From assembly GCF_009674685.1 (NCBI RefSeq), contig NZ_WKJI01000002.1, forward strand, positions 186,001 to 250,000: 64,000 nt of DNA, in the 5' to 3' direction. Positions 25,520 through 34,215 of this stretch are shown piece after piece (the stretch's first letter is position 1; each line of letters starts with the position of its first letter). The notes beneath the pieces were generated by a model. The model was not told where the DNA came from. It did no database searches and worked only from the letters and a program-made list of their open reading frames with translations. This DNA is from Pedobacter puniceum (GTDB lineage Bacteria; Bacteroidota; Bacteroidia; Sphingobacteriales; Sphingobacteriaceae). The translations under genes and the position numbers were made by a program.

Positions 25520-27451
25520 TTATTTTGAAGGTGTTAGCTTTAATAACCAGTGGAATAATTCTTTACCTGCAGTAAGATTATCAAAATCTGCAGGAAGCTT
25601 TCTGCCATCTACATATTCATTGTACAACCAAGGGTCTCCAACGGCAAATACCATTCCTTTACCATACTTAGCAGTTGCCATAACCACATCATTATTATGG
25701 GTTAAAACTGCCTTTGAAGGGCCTTGAAGTTGAAGGGTACTAATTTCTTTTAGGTATAGTTTCTTGGCCGATTTAAAAATTTCATTTCCGGCAGGAACAG
25801 GTATTGCACCCATTTCATATTGGTTGCCCGTTACCGGGTTTTTTAATTCTTTTTTATATCGAATGCCAAAAACTTCTGCCAGCTTGTTAAACTTATCCAG
25901 CTCGGCATTTTTTTCATCATTAGCCATCAGAACTAGAGTTCCACCTTGGCTAACCCAGTTTTTAATTTCCTGGATTGATGAAGCATCCATAAAATTAGGA
26001 TAAGCGGTTTCTTTCTCAGTATCTGGGTCTACAATGATATACACGTTGGCTTGAGCTAAATTAGCTGCTGTTGGCGCTGCTTTTAAAGTTGCCAATTTAG
26101 CTCCGGCATAAGTAATATGCTCTCCTAGTAAAGAAAAGCCATTATTATCCATTTCATCCCATATGTAATGGAAACTTTCTTGTTGGCCAATGATATTTTT
26201 GCGGAACTCGTTATTGAAATAATTATCTAACAAAACGGTTTTACCCTTGCCTACTTGAGGATTATTTCTGGTTTGCATTTCATTAGCAGCTAAGATGAAA
26301 GCGCCCATACCTTTAGGATCATCCTGAATAACTTTTTCGCTTAAATAGTACTCATAACTACCATCACGATAAGGTTTTCCACCCAAACCAGCTACACTTA
26401 CAGTACCGTTTAGGTGTAAAAAACCTTCAGCATCAGTCTCTAAAAATTGTTTCTGAATACCAGTATATGCTTTTTGAGCAACGGCTTCGTATTTTGTTGG
26501 TAAAACACCTAATCTTATACCCTTAGCTAAGGTGTAAACAAACATGCAAGATGCAGATGCTTCTAGGTAATTTCCTTTGCCATCAGGCATATTCATTACC
26601 TGATACCATAAACCACTTTTTTTATCTTGAGAGGCTTCTATAGCTGCTGCAAAGCGATTTAAAACAGCTACAATTTCTTCTCTTTTGGGATGATTTACTG
26701 GAAAATGGTCTAAAACATCAACCATAGCCATACCGTACCACCCCATGGCTCGTCCCCAAAAATGTGGCGAATTTCCGGTTTCTTTATTTGACCATTGCTG
26801 TTCTCTAGACTCATCCCAGCCATGATAAATTAACCCAGTTTTTGGATCGCGAGCAACTTTCTCTATATGTATAAATTGGTTAGCGATATCATTAAACGCT
26901 TCTGGCTCATTAAAAAGTTGCGCCCACTCTGCATAAAAAGGCATCCCCATGTATAAACCATCTAACCAAACTTGGTGCGGATATATTTTCTTATGCCAGT
27001 AGCTCCCTTCTTTTGTTCTAGGGTGCTCTTGCAATTGTTTTCTTAGTTGGGCTGCTGCTTTATAATACTTCTCTTTTCCTGTAACGCGGTAAAGCATCAA
27101 TAAAGCTCTTCCCGTACGGATATTATCAATATTATAATCAGCTAGTTTATAGGTTTTGATGGTTCCATCAGCCTCTACAAACATGTCCATACAACGTTGT
27201 ACGTAGTTGAAATAAGTAGCATCTGCAGTACTTTTCCAAACATTAGTGATACCCTCTAAGAAAACACCAGTTTCGTAAGTCCACTTTAATGGTCTGCTGT
27301 TATTTTCTATAGGAAAAGGCCATTTATGCATCACTGTTTTAGACAGCTCTTGTGCCAATGGCTTTTGCTGATTAGAAATCTGACGAGTTGTAGAACAAGA
27401 AGCTAAACCAATACTTCCTGCTAAAAATGCTATTATAAAACGCTTCATCAT
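25520..27451 (-). CDS. GH105 unsaturated rhamnogalacturonyl hydrolase with C-terminal amidotransferase-like domain
   Basis: A 643-residue lipoprotein (FIIAFLAGSIGLASCST lipobox). Residues about 40-380 are the GH105 barrel: RTGRALLMLYRVTGKEKYY, WLDGLYMGMPFYAEWAQLF, HGWDESREQQW, SPHFWGRAMGWYGMAMVDVL and GLWYQVM. It removes the unsaturated galacturonyl residue from lyase-made oligomers, usually rhamnogalacturonan-derived. Residues about 395-643 add a domain with VYIIVDPDTEKE, WVSQGGTLVLMAND and MVFAVGDPWLYNEY that resembles the ThuA/DUF4350 class I amidotransferase-like fold and is not needed for GH105 activity. It is 3 bp after GH28 and 14 bp before uxaB. Confidence 0.92.
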   Translation of the reverse strand: MMKRFIIAFLAGSIGLASCSTTRQISNQQKPLAQELSKTVMHKWPFPIENNSRPLKWTYETGVFLEGITNVWKSTADATYFNYVQRCMDMFVEADGTIKTYKLADYNIDNIRTGRALLMLYRVTGKEKYYKAAAQLRKQLQEHPRTKEGSYWHKKIYPHQVWLDGLYMGMPFYAEWAQLFNEPEAFNDIANQFIHIEKVARDPKTGLIYHGWDESREQQWSNKETGNSPHFWGRAMGWYGMAMVDVLDHFPVNHPKREEIVAVLNRFAAAIEASQDKKSGLWYQVMNMPDGKGNYLEASASCMFVYTLAKGIRLGVLPTKYEAVAQKAYTGIQKQFLETDAEGFLHLNGTVSVAGLGGKPYRDGSYEYYLSEKVIQDDPKGMGAFILAANEMQTRNNPQVGKGKTVLLDNYFNNEFRKNIIGQQESFHYIWDEMDNNGFSLLGEHITYAGAKLATLKAAPTAANLAQANVYIIVDPDTEKETAYPNFMDASSIQEIKNWVSQGGTLVLMANDEKNAELDKFNKLAEVFGIRYKKELKNPVTGNQYEMGAIPVPAGNEIFKSAKKLYLKEISTLQLQGPSKAVLTHNNDVVMATAKYGKGMVFAVGDPWLYNEYVDGRKLPADFDNLTAGKELFHWLLKLTPSK

Positions 27452-27454
27452 TTC

Positions 27455-29167
27455 TTATTTATTAATTTTTAGCGATTTTGGCTTTGCTCCGAAATTAAAT
27501 TTCACCTTATCTTTTGCTGTTATAACAGATGGGCCAGCAAGAGAGACAGCCTCAGTTCTATCACCCGATAAGGTTATCAGATTTTGGATTTCTGTATCTG
27601 ATTTTAAACCACTGATATTGATTTGCTTGCTATTTTCAACTAAAATCAAAGGATTAGTTTTATCACTTACCAAATGAATATTTTTTAAGTTGACGTTAGT
27701 AGCCTCTATCAGCTCGATACCAATTTTAGATTTGATGGTAACATCTTCCAAATTGACATTTTGGATATTCATTTCTGGAATTCCCCTCATGAAAATACCT
27801 TTCTCTGCACCTATACAAACTACATTTTTGATATAAAAATCTTTAAACTGCGGCGTAGCCTCTGTAACGGGTAAAAACTCTACTTTGGGTGCTGCTCTTT
27901 CTTCGCCAGCCATAGGCACTGGGTCTACTGCTGCATAGTACATATCAAACAAAATAGCATCGCCAGGGATATTTTTCATGAAAGTGTTAGCAATATATAT
28001 TTTCTCTACCACCCCACCACGACCGCGAGTTGTTTTAAATCGTAAGCCAATATCAGTACCTATAAAAGAGTTGTTGTAAACAAATAGGTTTCTTGCACCA
28101 CCAGACATCTCGCTACCAATAACAAAACCGCCATGAGCATGATAAACCACATTATTTCTTACAATTACTTCTTCTGTTGGCATCCCTCTTTTTCTACCCG
28201 CTTCATCTCTACCAGATTTAATACAAATACCGTCATCGCCGACATCAAAAACAGAGCCTTCTATCAGAACGTTTTTGCAAGACTCCACATCAATACCATC
28301 GCCATTTTGTGCATACCATGGGTTTCTTACCAAAATATTTCTTACCGTTAAATCTTGACACATTAAAGGATGAAGATTCCATGCTGGTGAGTTTTGAAAA
28401 GTAACGCCTTCTAACAATACTTTTTTACAGCTATTTAAAACCACCAAATTAGGGCGATAAAAATCTTTCAATTCTGTATAATCTTCTGGTTTGGTACCAG
28501 GCTTAATTACCGTTGCATCTTTTGTATTATAACCTTTCTGGTAACTTACTGATGGATACCATTTACTGCCATCTTTTTCTACCACTCCGCCAGAAGCCAC
28601 TAAATTTTTCCATTGCGATTCGTTTAACTTACTTTTCTTCACAAATCTCCAAGCATCACCATTGCCATCTATTATTCCGGCACCGGTAATAGCTATATTT
28701 TCTAAATTGTAGCCCGATATTGGCGCTTCATTAACCACAGCTGGTTTACCCTCCCAGCTACCTTCAATTAATTTATATTGGCTTTTATCTGTAGTAAAAA
28801 GTAATAGAGCGCCACTTCTTAAATGTAGATTTACGTTGCTTTTCAGGTAAAGAGGCCCAGTAAGCCAAACACCCTCATTTAGTACAACTACACCACCGCC
28901 ATTTTTATTACAAGCCTCTATAGCTTGGTTAATGCTGCTTGTGTTAAGCGTTACTCCATCTGGCTTAGCTCCGTATTTTACAATATCAAAAGTATCTTGT
29001 TTAAAAACAGGAGTTTTTATGATAGGCATTTTAACATTGAAAGTTTTTAAAAAAGCTAAAGAATCTGCTATTTGCTTTTGTTTGCTTTCTTGCCCTAAAG
29101 ATGAAGCAACAAGTGTAGAAAGCACTACCCCTGAAAATATTACTCTTTTAATCCCTTTAATAATCAT
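27455..29167 (-). CDS. GH28 polygalacturonase, secreted
   Basis: The frame can be extended to a TTG at 29191, but the ATG complementary to 29165-29167 starts a normal signal peptide (IKRVIFSGVVLSTLVAS), giving 570 residues. GH28 landmarks are complete: NGDGIDVESCKN (NTD site) near residue 295, DVGDDGICIKSGRD (DD pair) near 320, HAHGGFVIGSEMSGG (HG) near 350 and LRFKTTRGRGG (RIK region) near 380. This pattern is typical of exo- or oligogalacturonide-acting bacterial GH28. It opens the uxaBA operon and lies downstream of one of the four conserved operator/promoter modules. Likely periplasmic, producing galacturonate monomer for the Uxa pathway. Confidence 0.95.
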   Translation of the reverse strand: MIIKGIKRVIFSGVVLSTLVASSLGQESKQKQIADSLAFLKTFNVKMPIIKTPVFKQDTFDIVKYGAKPDGVTLNTSSINQAIEACNKNGGGVVVLNEGVWLTGPLYLKSNVNLHLRSGALLLFTTDKSQYKLIEGSWEGKPAVVNEAPISGYNLENIAITGAGIIDGNGDAWRFVKKSKLNESQWKNLVASGGVVEKDGSKWYPSVSYQKGYNTKDATVIKPGTKPEDYTELKDFYRPNLVVLNSCKKVLLEGVTFQNSPAWNLHPLMCQDLTVRNILVRNPWYAQNGDGIDVESCKNVLIEGSVFDVGDDGICIKSGRDEAGRKRGMPTEEVIVRNNVVYHAHGGFVIGSEMSGGARNLFVYNNSFIGTDIGLRFKTTRGRGGVVEKIYIANTFMKNIPGDAILFDMYYAAVDPVPMAGEERAAPKVEFLPVTEATPQFKDFYIKNVVCIGAEKGIFMRGIPEMNIQNVNLEDVTIKSKIGIELIEATNVNLKNIHLVSDKTNPLILVENSKQINISGLKSDTEIQNLITLSGDRTEAVSLAGPSVITAKDKVKFNFGAKPKSLKINK

Positions 29168-29284
29168 ATTCTTTTTGAAATTATAGGTCAAAAATTACCA
29201 GCTATTAGTTGTTTTAGCGTTAAAAAAGACCAGGTTTATAAGAATTTTAAAGGCTTTAAAATTTGATTAAATACCTTTAAACAA

Positions 29285-29292
29285 CAATTTTA
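29285..29292 (-). promoter_or_regulatory. TAAAATTG box of the GH28-uxaBA operon
   Basis: The complement reads TAAAATTG, one of four TAnnATTG boxes that sit 47-48 bp downstream of the shared operator motif. It is 117 bp before the GH28 ATG. No matching TTTG -33 element is evident, as would be expected for an activator-dependent promoter. Confidence 0.6.
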
Positions 29293-29340
29293 GCGAAAAA
29301 TAGGAAAGCATTTGAGTATTTAAGGGTATTTATTTGTGCA

Positions 29341-29358
29341 ATCGTTACCGGGAAGGTT
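29341..29358. promoter_or_regulatory. Conserved regulon operator, copy 1 (GH28-uxaBA)
   Basis: ATCGTTACCGGGAAGGTT, preceded by TGCA, carries the core GCAATCGWTRCCGG. Six of nine palindrome pairs match. The conserved half faces the TAAAATTG box, 48 bp away. The rest of the 331-bp gap (29168-29498) holds this site and the terminator of the SMP-30 unit and no gene. Confidence 0.75.
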
Positions 29359-29450
29359 TGCGTAAAAAATTAGAACAACTTTAGCATATTTTACATTTGG
29401 CAGACAAGATGAGCTAAATAAGATTTTCTTTTCTGCTTTTGAAAAGAAAA

Positions 29451-29483
29451 TCCCCTTTAATCTTGGATAAGATTAAAGGGGGA
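29451..29483 (-). terminator. Terminator after the SMP-30-like gene
   Basis: A 14-bp stem (29451-29464 with 29469-29482) and a 4-base loop. On the minus strand it is followed by a T-rich run. It lies 16 bp after the stop codon of the SMP-30-like gene and separates that unit from the GH28-uxaBA promoter. Confidence 0.85.
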
Positions 29484-29498
29484 AATATTAAAAATATT

Positions 29499-30320
29499 TT
29501 AGTCTAGCTTGAAAGCTAAAACAGAATTTTTAAGAAAAGTTGGAACATAAACGATACGCTTTACAGGATCATAACCAATATCGGCTGTATTAATTTTTTC
29601 TGTTCTGGTATCTAATAATTTTTCTACTTTACCACTTGTAGTTACGTAGTAAATTAAACCTCCCCAGCAAGAAACTAAAAACTCTCCGTCTTTAACGGGC
29701 TCTAATCCATCACCACCTAATTCTAAACCTTCAGCTAGTTTAGTAAGCTCTTTTTTAGCATTAGCTTTCCATAATTCTGGGCCGGCTAGCATATACAAAT
29801 CAGAACCGATAGCTTTTAAACCGTTTACGCTTTTAACATCGTTTAAATAAAGTTCAGGAACATTATTAACGATACGAAAAACCTTTCTTTTTCGTGTATC
29901 AGACACATAAACAACGCCTTTATCGTCTACAGTAACGTCGTTTAAAAACTCTGTTTCTGGCACTTCAATACGCTTGGTTATTTTAGCCGCTTTCATATCT
30001 ATCACTACAACCTCGGTTAAATCTGCAACGTACATGGTGTTTTTATAAACACCAATTCCTTTAGGTGCATTAAGGCCAGTTACCCAATTTAAATTGATGG
30101 ATTTACCATCTAAAGCTAACTTACCAATAGCACCTTTTTCATCTTTAACGCTACCGCCACCATCTATTTGCGAAACGTATAAAAGTTTCTCTTTAGCAGC
30201 GTAGTAAACAGATTCTGGTACCGGAATACTATCGGCAGATTTCCAAATTTGTGTAAGCTTATGCTGTGCATCAGCCTTTAAGGCTACAAAAAACAAAAAA
30301 GTAAAAAGTAGTTTTTTCAT
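29499..30320 (-). CDS. SMP-30/gluconolactonase-like beta-propeller, secreted
   Basis: A 273-residue secreted protein (LLFTFLFFVALKADAQ). It has a six-bladed propeller pattern: SIPVPESVYYAAKEKLLYVSQ, GLNAPKGIGVYKNTMYVADL, ETEFLNDVTVDDKGVVYVSDT and GGDGLEPVKDGEFLVSCWGG. This matches the SMP-30/gluconolactonase/LRE superfamily, though the canonical metal-binding Glu/Asn/Asp set cannot be confirmed by eye. It could hydrolyse an aldonolactone, which would suit the oxidised sugars made by the dehydrogenase at 17752-19044, or be a structural propeller. Last gene of the CE8-PL9-GH43 unit, 42 bp after CE8. Confidence 0.75.
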   Translation of the reverse strand: MKKLLFTFLFFVALKADAQHKLTQIWKSADSIPVPESVYYAAKEKLLYVSQIDGGGSVKDEKGAIGKLALDGKSINLNWVTGLNAPKGIGVYKNTMYVADLTEVVVIDMKAAKITKRIEVPETEFLNDVTVDDKGVVYVSDTRKRKVFRIVNNVPELYLNDVKSVNGLKAIGSDLYMLAGPELWKANAKKELTKLAEGLELGGDGLEPVKDGEFLVSCWGGLIYYVTTSGKVEKLLDTRTEKINTADIGYDPVKRIVYVPTFLKNSVLAFKLD

Positions 30321-30362
30321 GATGTTAGTTTATAATTTTCTTAAAACTAACTAATAGAATCT

Positions 30363-31343
30363 TTATTTAAAAGGCTGCCATCCGTTAAACACCTTAGACA
30401 GTGTATAAGCTCTCAGCTCTTTTTGCTTTAATTGATGTGCCCATTTTACTCTTTCTCGTACAAAGGCACCCAAGCCACTACTTCCATATTCTGCATAAAA
30501 AACGGTACTTTCATTTTTAGGGTCTCGCCAATTATCCCAACCTTCTGGTTTAATATGTTTATCCATAAAGGTGGATATAAATACCGTTTTAGCATGAGGA
30601 CGCCATGGCCTGCCTAAGAAAACTTTGGTAACTTTATCATCAGCGAAAAGCAATTTACAGTTCATAAATACAAAACCATACCTTGAATGGGAGGTAGTAG
30701 AAGCAGCAGTAATGTAAGAATCCTTTATGCTGATGATGTTACAGCTTTGAAACCATGCTGTTGCAGCTCCAAAGATAAAATCTGTAGTACCACTGATGGT
30801 GCAATTCTCGAAATAATTTCTTGCGCCATCCTTAGCAACATATAAAGTATCTTGATGACCTTTTATATCGCAATTTTTAACTGCGGTTCTATCGCCTTCT
30901 ATATGTAGCGCTACAGCCTGACCAACTGCACCAGCTGTGTTTTCTATAGTTAAATTTTGTAGTTCGCAATCGTTCCCTGCAATTAAGACGGTGTAAGAAG
31001 TATAAGTACTAAATTTTGGATTTCCGGTAATATCTGTCCCGGAGAAGATTTTACCAGAGTAATCTGCATGGCTAATGATGGTATTTTCTTTATTTTCTCC
31101 TTGCAGGATGATATTTCTTTTCCATGTTGGGATCACCAATTTTTCTTTATAGATACCCGGCTTTATAGTGATGGTGACTTTCTCTTCTGAATGGTCTCTT
31201 ACAGCATTTATAGCCTCTTGGATGGTTTTAAAATCTCCGCTACCATCTTGTGCTACCGTAAATTTTGATGGGTAAACTTTTGGTTGAGCTTGTGAAACGA
31301 TGATGCTTAAAAAACAGAAAAGAAAACCTAGAATATGCTTCAT
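30363..31343 (-). CDS. CE8 pectin methylesterase (copy 1)
   Basis: A 326-residue secreted protein (ILGFLFCFLSIIVSQAQ). Pectinesterase motifs are complete: the family start VAQDGSGDFKTIQEAINAV, AGAVGQAVALHIEGDR (first Gln), GHQDTLY (oxyanion Gln and acid Asp), TTDFIFGAA (nucleophile Asp) and FLGRPWRPHAKTVF (Arg). It removes methyl esters from homogalacturonan and so makes substrate for the pectate lyases. It lies 3 bp after a PL9 gene, so de-esterification and cleavage are co-produced. A paralog of the CE8 genes at 41422-42384 and within 34216-37944. Confidence 0.96.
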   Translation of the reverse strand: MKHILGFLFCFLSIIVSQAQPKVYPSKFTVAQDGSGDFKTIQEAINAVRDHSEEKVTITIKPGIYKEKLVIPTWKRNIILQGENKENTIISHADYSGKIFSGTDITGNPKFSTYTSYTVLIAGNDCELQNLTIENTAGAVGQAVALHIEGDRTAVKNCDIKGHQDTLYVAKDGARNYFENCTISGTTDFIFGAATAWFQSCNIISIKDSYITAASTTSHSRYGFVFMNCKLLFADDKVTKVFLGRPWRPHAKTVFISTFMDKHIKPEGWDNWRDPKNESTVFYAEYGSSGLGAFVRERVKWAHQLKQKELRAYTLSKVFNGWQPFK

Positions 31344-31346
31344 AAT

Positions 31347-32408
31347 TTAATCGAAAAAAGAAATGTTAGGTAAGCTACCATCTGCTTGACGAGGCTTTAA
31401 TAAATCCTGAATGTTTAAAACCTTTTGTTGAGCGGTAGGCTTTTGCCAGCTGTTATTGCTGATATCGGTTACATCGGCATTTATACTACCAACCTCACCT
31501 ATAACCTGAGTATTTTTTATAGTTAATTTTGATAATGGATTTTTACTTCCAAAACCCATATTGCTTTGCTTATTATCAAAAGCTAAACAATTTAACAAAG
31601 TAACTTCGCCGCGATTGCTGTTATGATCAAACCCCTTTTTTAAGTTACCCACTGCGATACAATTTTTGTAAATAGCATTGTGCTTAAGCAATTTATCATC
31701 GCTGCCGCCAGATTTAAAGCCATTTCCATCACCTCTGCCTGGTGTACCATCTTTTTGCATCCCATTTAAAAAAGCCCAGCAATTTTCGTAAGTAGTGGTA
31801 ATATTATCTGTCTTTTTGAGATAGCCATCCCAACCATCGTCTAAATTTTGCCAAGCCCTGCAACCTTTAAAAGTATTACCTGTACCGGCATCTAGTTTAC
31901 AAGCAAAACCATCGGCATTTTCTACTTTAGCATCTGCATTAAAATAAGAATCACAATTTAGGATGAGATTTTTAGTAGCACCGCCACTAATTTGTAAGCC
32001 AGTATCAGCACATTCTGAAAATGTGCAAAACTCAATGGTATTAAAACTTCCTCCGTTAATGATTAAGCCATTATCACCAGCATTAAAAACATCAATACCT
32101 TTTATATGCCAATAATGACCTCTTAAAGCTATACCTTGGTTAGCATCAGCTTCTAGCTGAGCAGAAAAATCAAATTTTGGTCGGTTTGCTAAATCGGCAG
32201 CCATTAATTTGATAGGCTTTTCAATAGTACCAGATGTATTTAAGTTTATACGAGCATCAAATTTATACTCGCCGCCCTTTATCAGAATAATATCTCCGGC
32301 TTTAGCTATTTTAACGGCAGCCAAAATTTCTGCAACATTATTTACTTGAATTTGTGCCTTTAAGGCGATGCTAAAAAGCAGTAAAAATGCGCTTAAAAAA
32401 TATCTCAT
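31347..32408 (-). CDS. PL9 pectate lyase (copy 1)
   Basis: A 353-residue secreted protein (LSAFLLLFSIALKAQ). The parallel beta-helix carries PL9 signatures: CDSYFNADAKVENADGFACKL, GCRAWQNLDDGWDGYL with the Asp cluster that binds Ca2+, and RGDGNGFKSGGSD containing the Lys expected to be the catalytic base. It cuts de-esterified galacturonan or rhamnogalacturonan backbones by beta-elimination. It is the compact form of the T9SS-tagged paralog at 37987-39723, with the same core but no C-terminal sorting domain, so it is likely periplasmic. It sits between GH43 and CE8 with gaps of 8 and 3 bp. Confidence 0.92.
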   Translation of the reverse strand: MRYFLSAFLLLFSIALKAQIQVNNVAEILAAVKIAKAGDIILIKGGEYKFDARINLNTSGTIEKPIKLMAADLANRPKFDFSAQLEADANQGIALRGHYWHIKGIDVFNAGDNGLIINGGSFNTIEFCTFSECADTGLQISGGATKNLILNCDSYFNADAKVENADGFACKLDAGTGNTFKGCRAWQNLDDGWDGYLKKTDNITTTYENCWAFLNGMQKDGTPGRGDGNGFKSGGSDDKLLKHNAIYKNCIAVGNLKKGFDHNSNRGEVTLLNCLAFDNKQSNMGFGSKNPLSKLTIKNTQVIGEVGSINADVTDISNNSWQKPTAQQKVLNIQDLLKPRQADGSLPNISFFD

Positions 32409-32416
32409 TATTTTAA

Positions 32417-34051
32417 TTATTTGATGGGTTCTACCTTAAACCAATCTACATCGGCATAGCCAGAGTCATTGATTTGTGTGTTTCTAACAGCATAAAGTCC
32501 AACTTTAGCACCTACCCATTTTCCTGGCAAAGCAGTAAAAGGCTCGGTAATAGGTAAAAACTTCTTATTATCTGTACTGTAAAACCATTTACAGATACCA
32601 CCATTACTAACCTGAACTCTGAAATACACAGTTTTAGTATCTATTTTATTAATGATACTTTCGACTTCTTCTTTACCCTTTACAGCTCCTTTACAAAGAC
32701 CATAGCCAAGATAGATACCATCCTTTTTGCTCTTGAGAAACAGGGTGCTATAATCTTGCCCTAAAATGATTAAGCCTACTTTTTCATTTTCTAACTTATC
32801 ATTTGGGGTAAAAGTAATTTTAGTTGTTACTTGAAAATTATCGGCAGGAAATTTCTGCCCTAAAATATTTGGAACATCCCATAGGCTTTTAGATTCTGCC
32901 GGAATTTGCTTGGTGTATAATCTTAAGTGGCCTTTATTACCGGCAAAAGCCCAAGTACCATCGGCATTTGCTTGCCATTGCCATTGCTTACCTAAAATTG
33001 GACTATTAAAATCATCAGACTCAACTGGTGTTTGCACAGGCCACGTTTTACCAACATTTGGCTTTTTATAAACTAAAACAGGTTCGCCTTTTCCATCGCC
33101 ATCTTTATCTTCACCAATAACTGGCCAGTCTTTTACCCATTTCATAGGTTGCAGGTGTAATACCCTGCCATAAGCTTCTTTGTCTTGAAAATGTAGAAAC
33201 CAATCTTCACCTGCTTGGGTATCAACCCAAGCGCCTTGGTGTGGGCCATTAATTGGGCTTTTGCCTTGGTCTAGAACATTCTTACGTTCATAAGGGCCAT
33301 AAATATTTTTAGACCTTAAAATAAGTTGCCAACCTGTAGGTACCCCACCAGCTGGAGCAAATATGTAGTAATAACCATTTCTTTTATAAAACTTAGGCCC
33401 TTCTATGGTTGGGTCATCCTCATGCCCATCATAAACAATTACACTTTGCCCGGTTACTTTGGTACCTTCTTGGTTCATGGGCGCAATGGCTATAACGCTT
33501 TTAATGCCTGCCCTGCTGCCTGCATAAGCATGTACGAGATAAGTTTTACCATCTTCATCCCAAAGCGGACAAGGGTCTATTAAACCTTTGCCCTCATAAA
33601 TTAATTCTGGTGTAGACCACGGACCAACTGGGTTACTGGCTTTGGTTACATAAATTCCAAAATCTGGGTCTGGATAATATATATAATACTCGTTTTTATG
33701 AAAACGTATAGCTGGTGCCCAAACACCATTACCATGTTGAACTTTCTTAAAAGTTTCGGCAGGGATTTGCTTTGGTAGAACATGCGTAAGGATAGTCCAG
33801 TTTACCAAATCTTTAGAGTGTAGTAAAGGCAAACCCGGTATATGGTTAAAGCTTGATGAAATCATATAAAAATCATCGCCTACGCGGATAGCATCAGGGT
33901 CTGAATAATCAGCATTTAAAACGGGATTTTTATATTTCCCATTGCCTAAATCGGCCACCCAAACTTTTGAAACATATTCCTGAGCAGAAATGGTTTGAAC
34001 AGAAAAGTAAGCTACAGATAGTAATAAGCTTTTAAGAAAATGTTTATTCAT
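32417..34051 (-). CDS. GH43 family beta-xylosidase/alpha-L-arabinofuranosidase with C-terminal beta-sandwich
   Basis: A 544-residue secreted protein (SLLLSVAYFSVQTISAQ). The five-bladed propeller shows the GH43 triad: DYSDPDAIRVGDDFYM near residue 49 (general base Asp), GLIDPCPLWDEDG near 160 (pKa-modulating Asp) and PTIEGPKFYKRNGYYY near 216 (acid Glu). Residues about 345-540 form the concanavalin-like GH43_C2 domain (DDFNSPILGKQWQW, VGLIILGQDYS, GLYAVRN). It removes arabinose, xylose or possibly galactose from pectic side chains. It is the first gene of the CE8-PL9-SMP30 unit, 27 bp after a conserved TAnnATTG box. Confidence 0.94.
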   Translation of the reverse strand: MNKHFLKSLLLSVAYFSVQTISAQEYVSKVWVADLGNGKYKNPVLNADYSDPDAIRVGDDFYMISSSFNHIPGLPLLHSKDLVNWTILTHVLPKQIPAETFKKVQHGNGVWAPAIRFHKNEYYIYYPDPDFGIYVTKASNPVGPWSTPELIYEGKGLIDPCPLWDEDGKTYLVHAYAGSRAGIKSVIAIAPMNQEGTKVTGQSVIVYDGHEDDPTIEGPKFYKRNGYYYIFAPAGGVPTGWQLILRSKNIYGPYERKNVLDQGKSPINGPHQGAWVDTQAGEDWFLHFQDKEAYGRVLHLQPMKWVKDWPVIGEDKDGDGKGEPVLVYKKPNVGKTWPVQTPVESDDFNSPILGKQWQWQANADGTWAFAGNKGHLRLYTKQIPAESKSLWDVPNILGQKFPADNFQVTTKITFTPNDKLENEKVGLIILGQDYSTLFLKSKKDGIYLGYGLCKGAVKGKEEVESIINKIDTKTVYFRVQVSNGGICKWFYSTDNKKFLPITEPFTALPGKWVGAKVGLYAVRNTQINDSGYADVDWFKVEPIK

Positions 34052-34077
34052 GATGATTATAAAATTGGCTTCTTTTG

Positions 34078-34085
34078 CAATTCTA
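34078..34085 (-). promoter_or_regulatory. TAGAATTG box of the GH43-PL9-CE8 unit
   Basis: The complement reads TAGAATTG. It is 47 bp from the conserved operator and only 26 bp before the GH43 ATG, giving a short leader of about 20 nt, unlike the 110-130 nt leaders of the other three copies. Confidence 0.6.
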
Positions 34086-34132
34086 CATAAAAAAATTCAA
34101 GATGTTGGAACTTCTGTCAGATAAACTATGCA

Positions 34133-34150
34133 ATCGATACCGGATATGCT
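34133..34150. promoter_or_regulatory. Conserved regulon operator, copy 2 (GH43 unit)
   Basis: ATCGATACCGGATATGCT, preceded by TGCA, carries the core GCAATCGWTRCCGG. The distal half is degenerate (4 of 9 palindrome pairs), but the half facing the promoter is intact, as in the other three copies. It lies between the terminator of the T9SS unit and the GH43 promoter. Confidence 0.72.
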
Positions 34151-34162
34151 AAACGCATAAAA

Positions 34163-34199
34163 TGAAAAAAAGGGTTTAAGTTCATAAACCTAAACCCTT
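34163..34199 (-). terminator. Terminator after the T9SS pectinesterase gene
   Basis: AAGGGTTTA at 34170-34178 pairs with TAAACCCTT at 34191-34199; on the minus strand the stem is followed by seven T. It lies 17 bp beyond the stop codon of the 1242-residue gene. Confidence 0.85.
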
Positions 34200-34215
34200 A
34201 ATTAAAGCTTATTCT

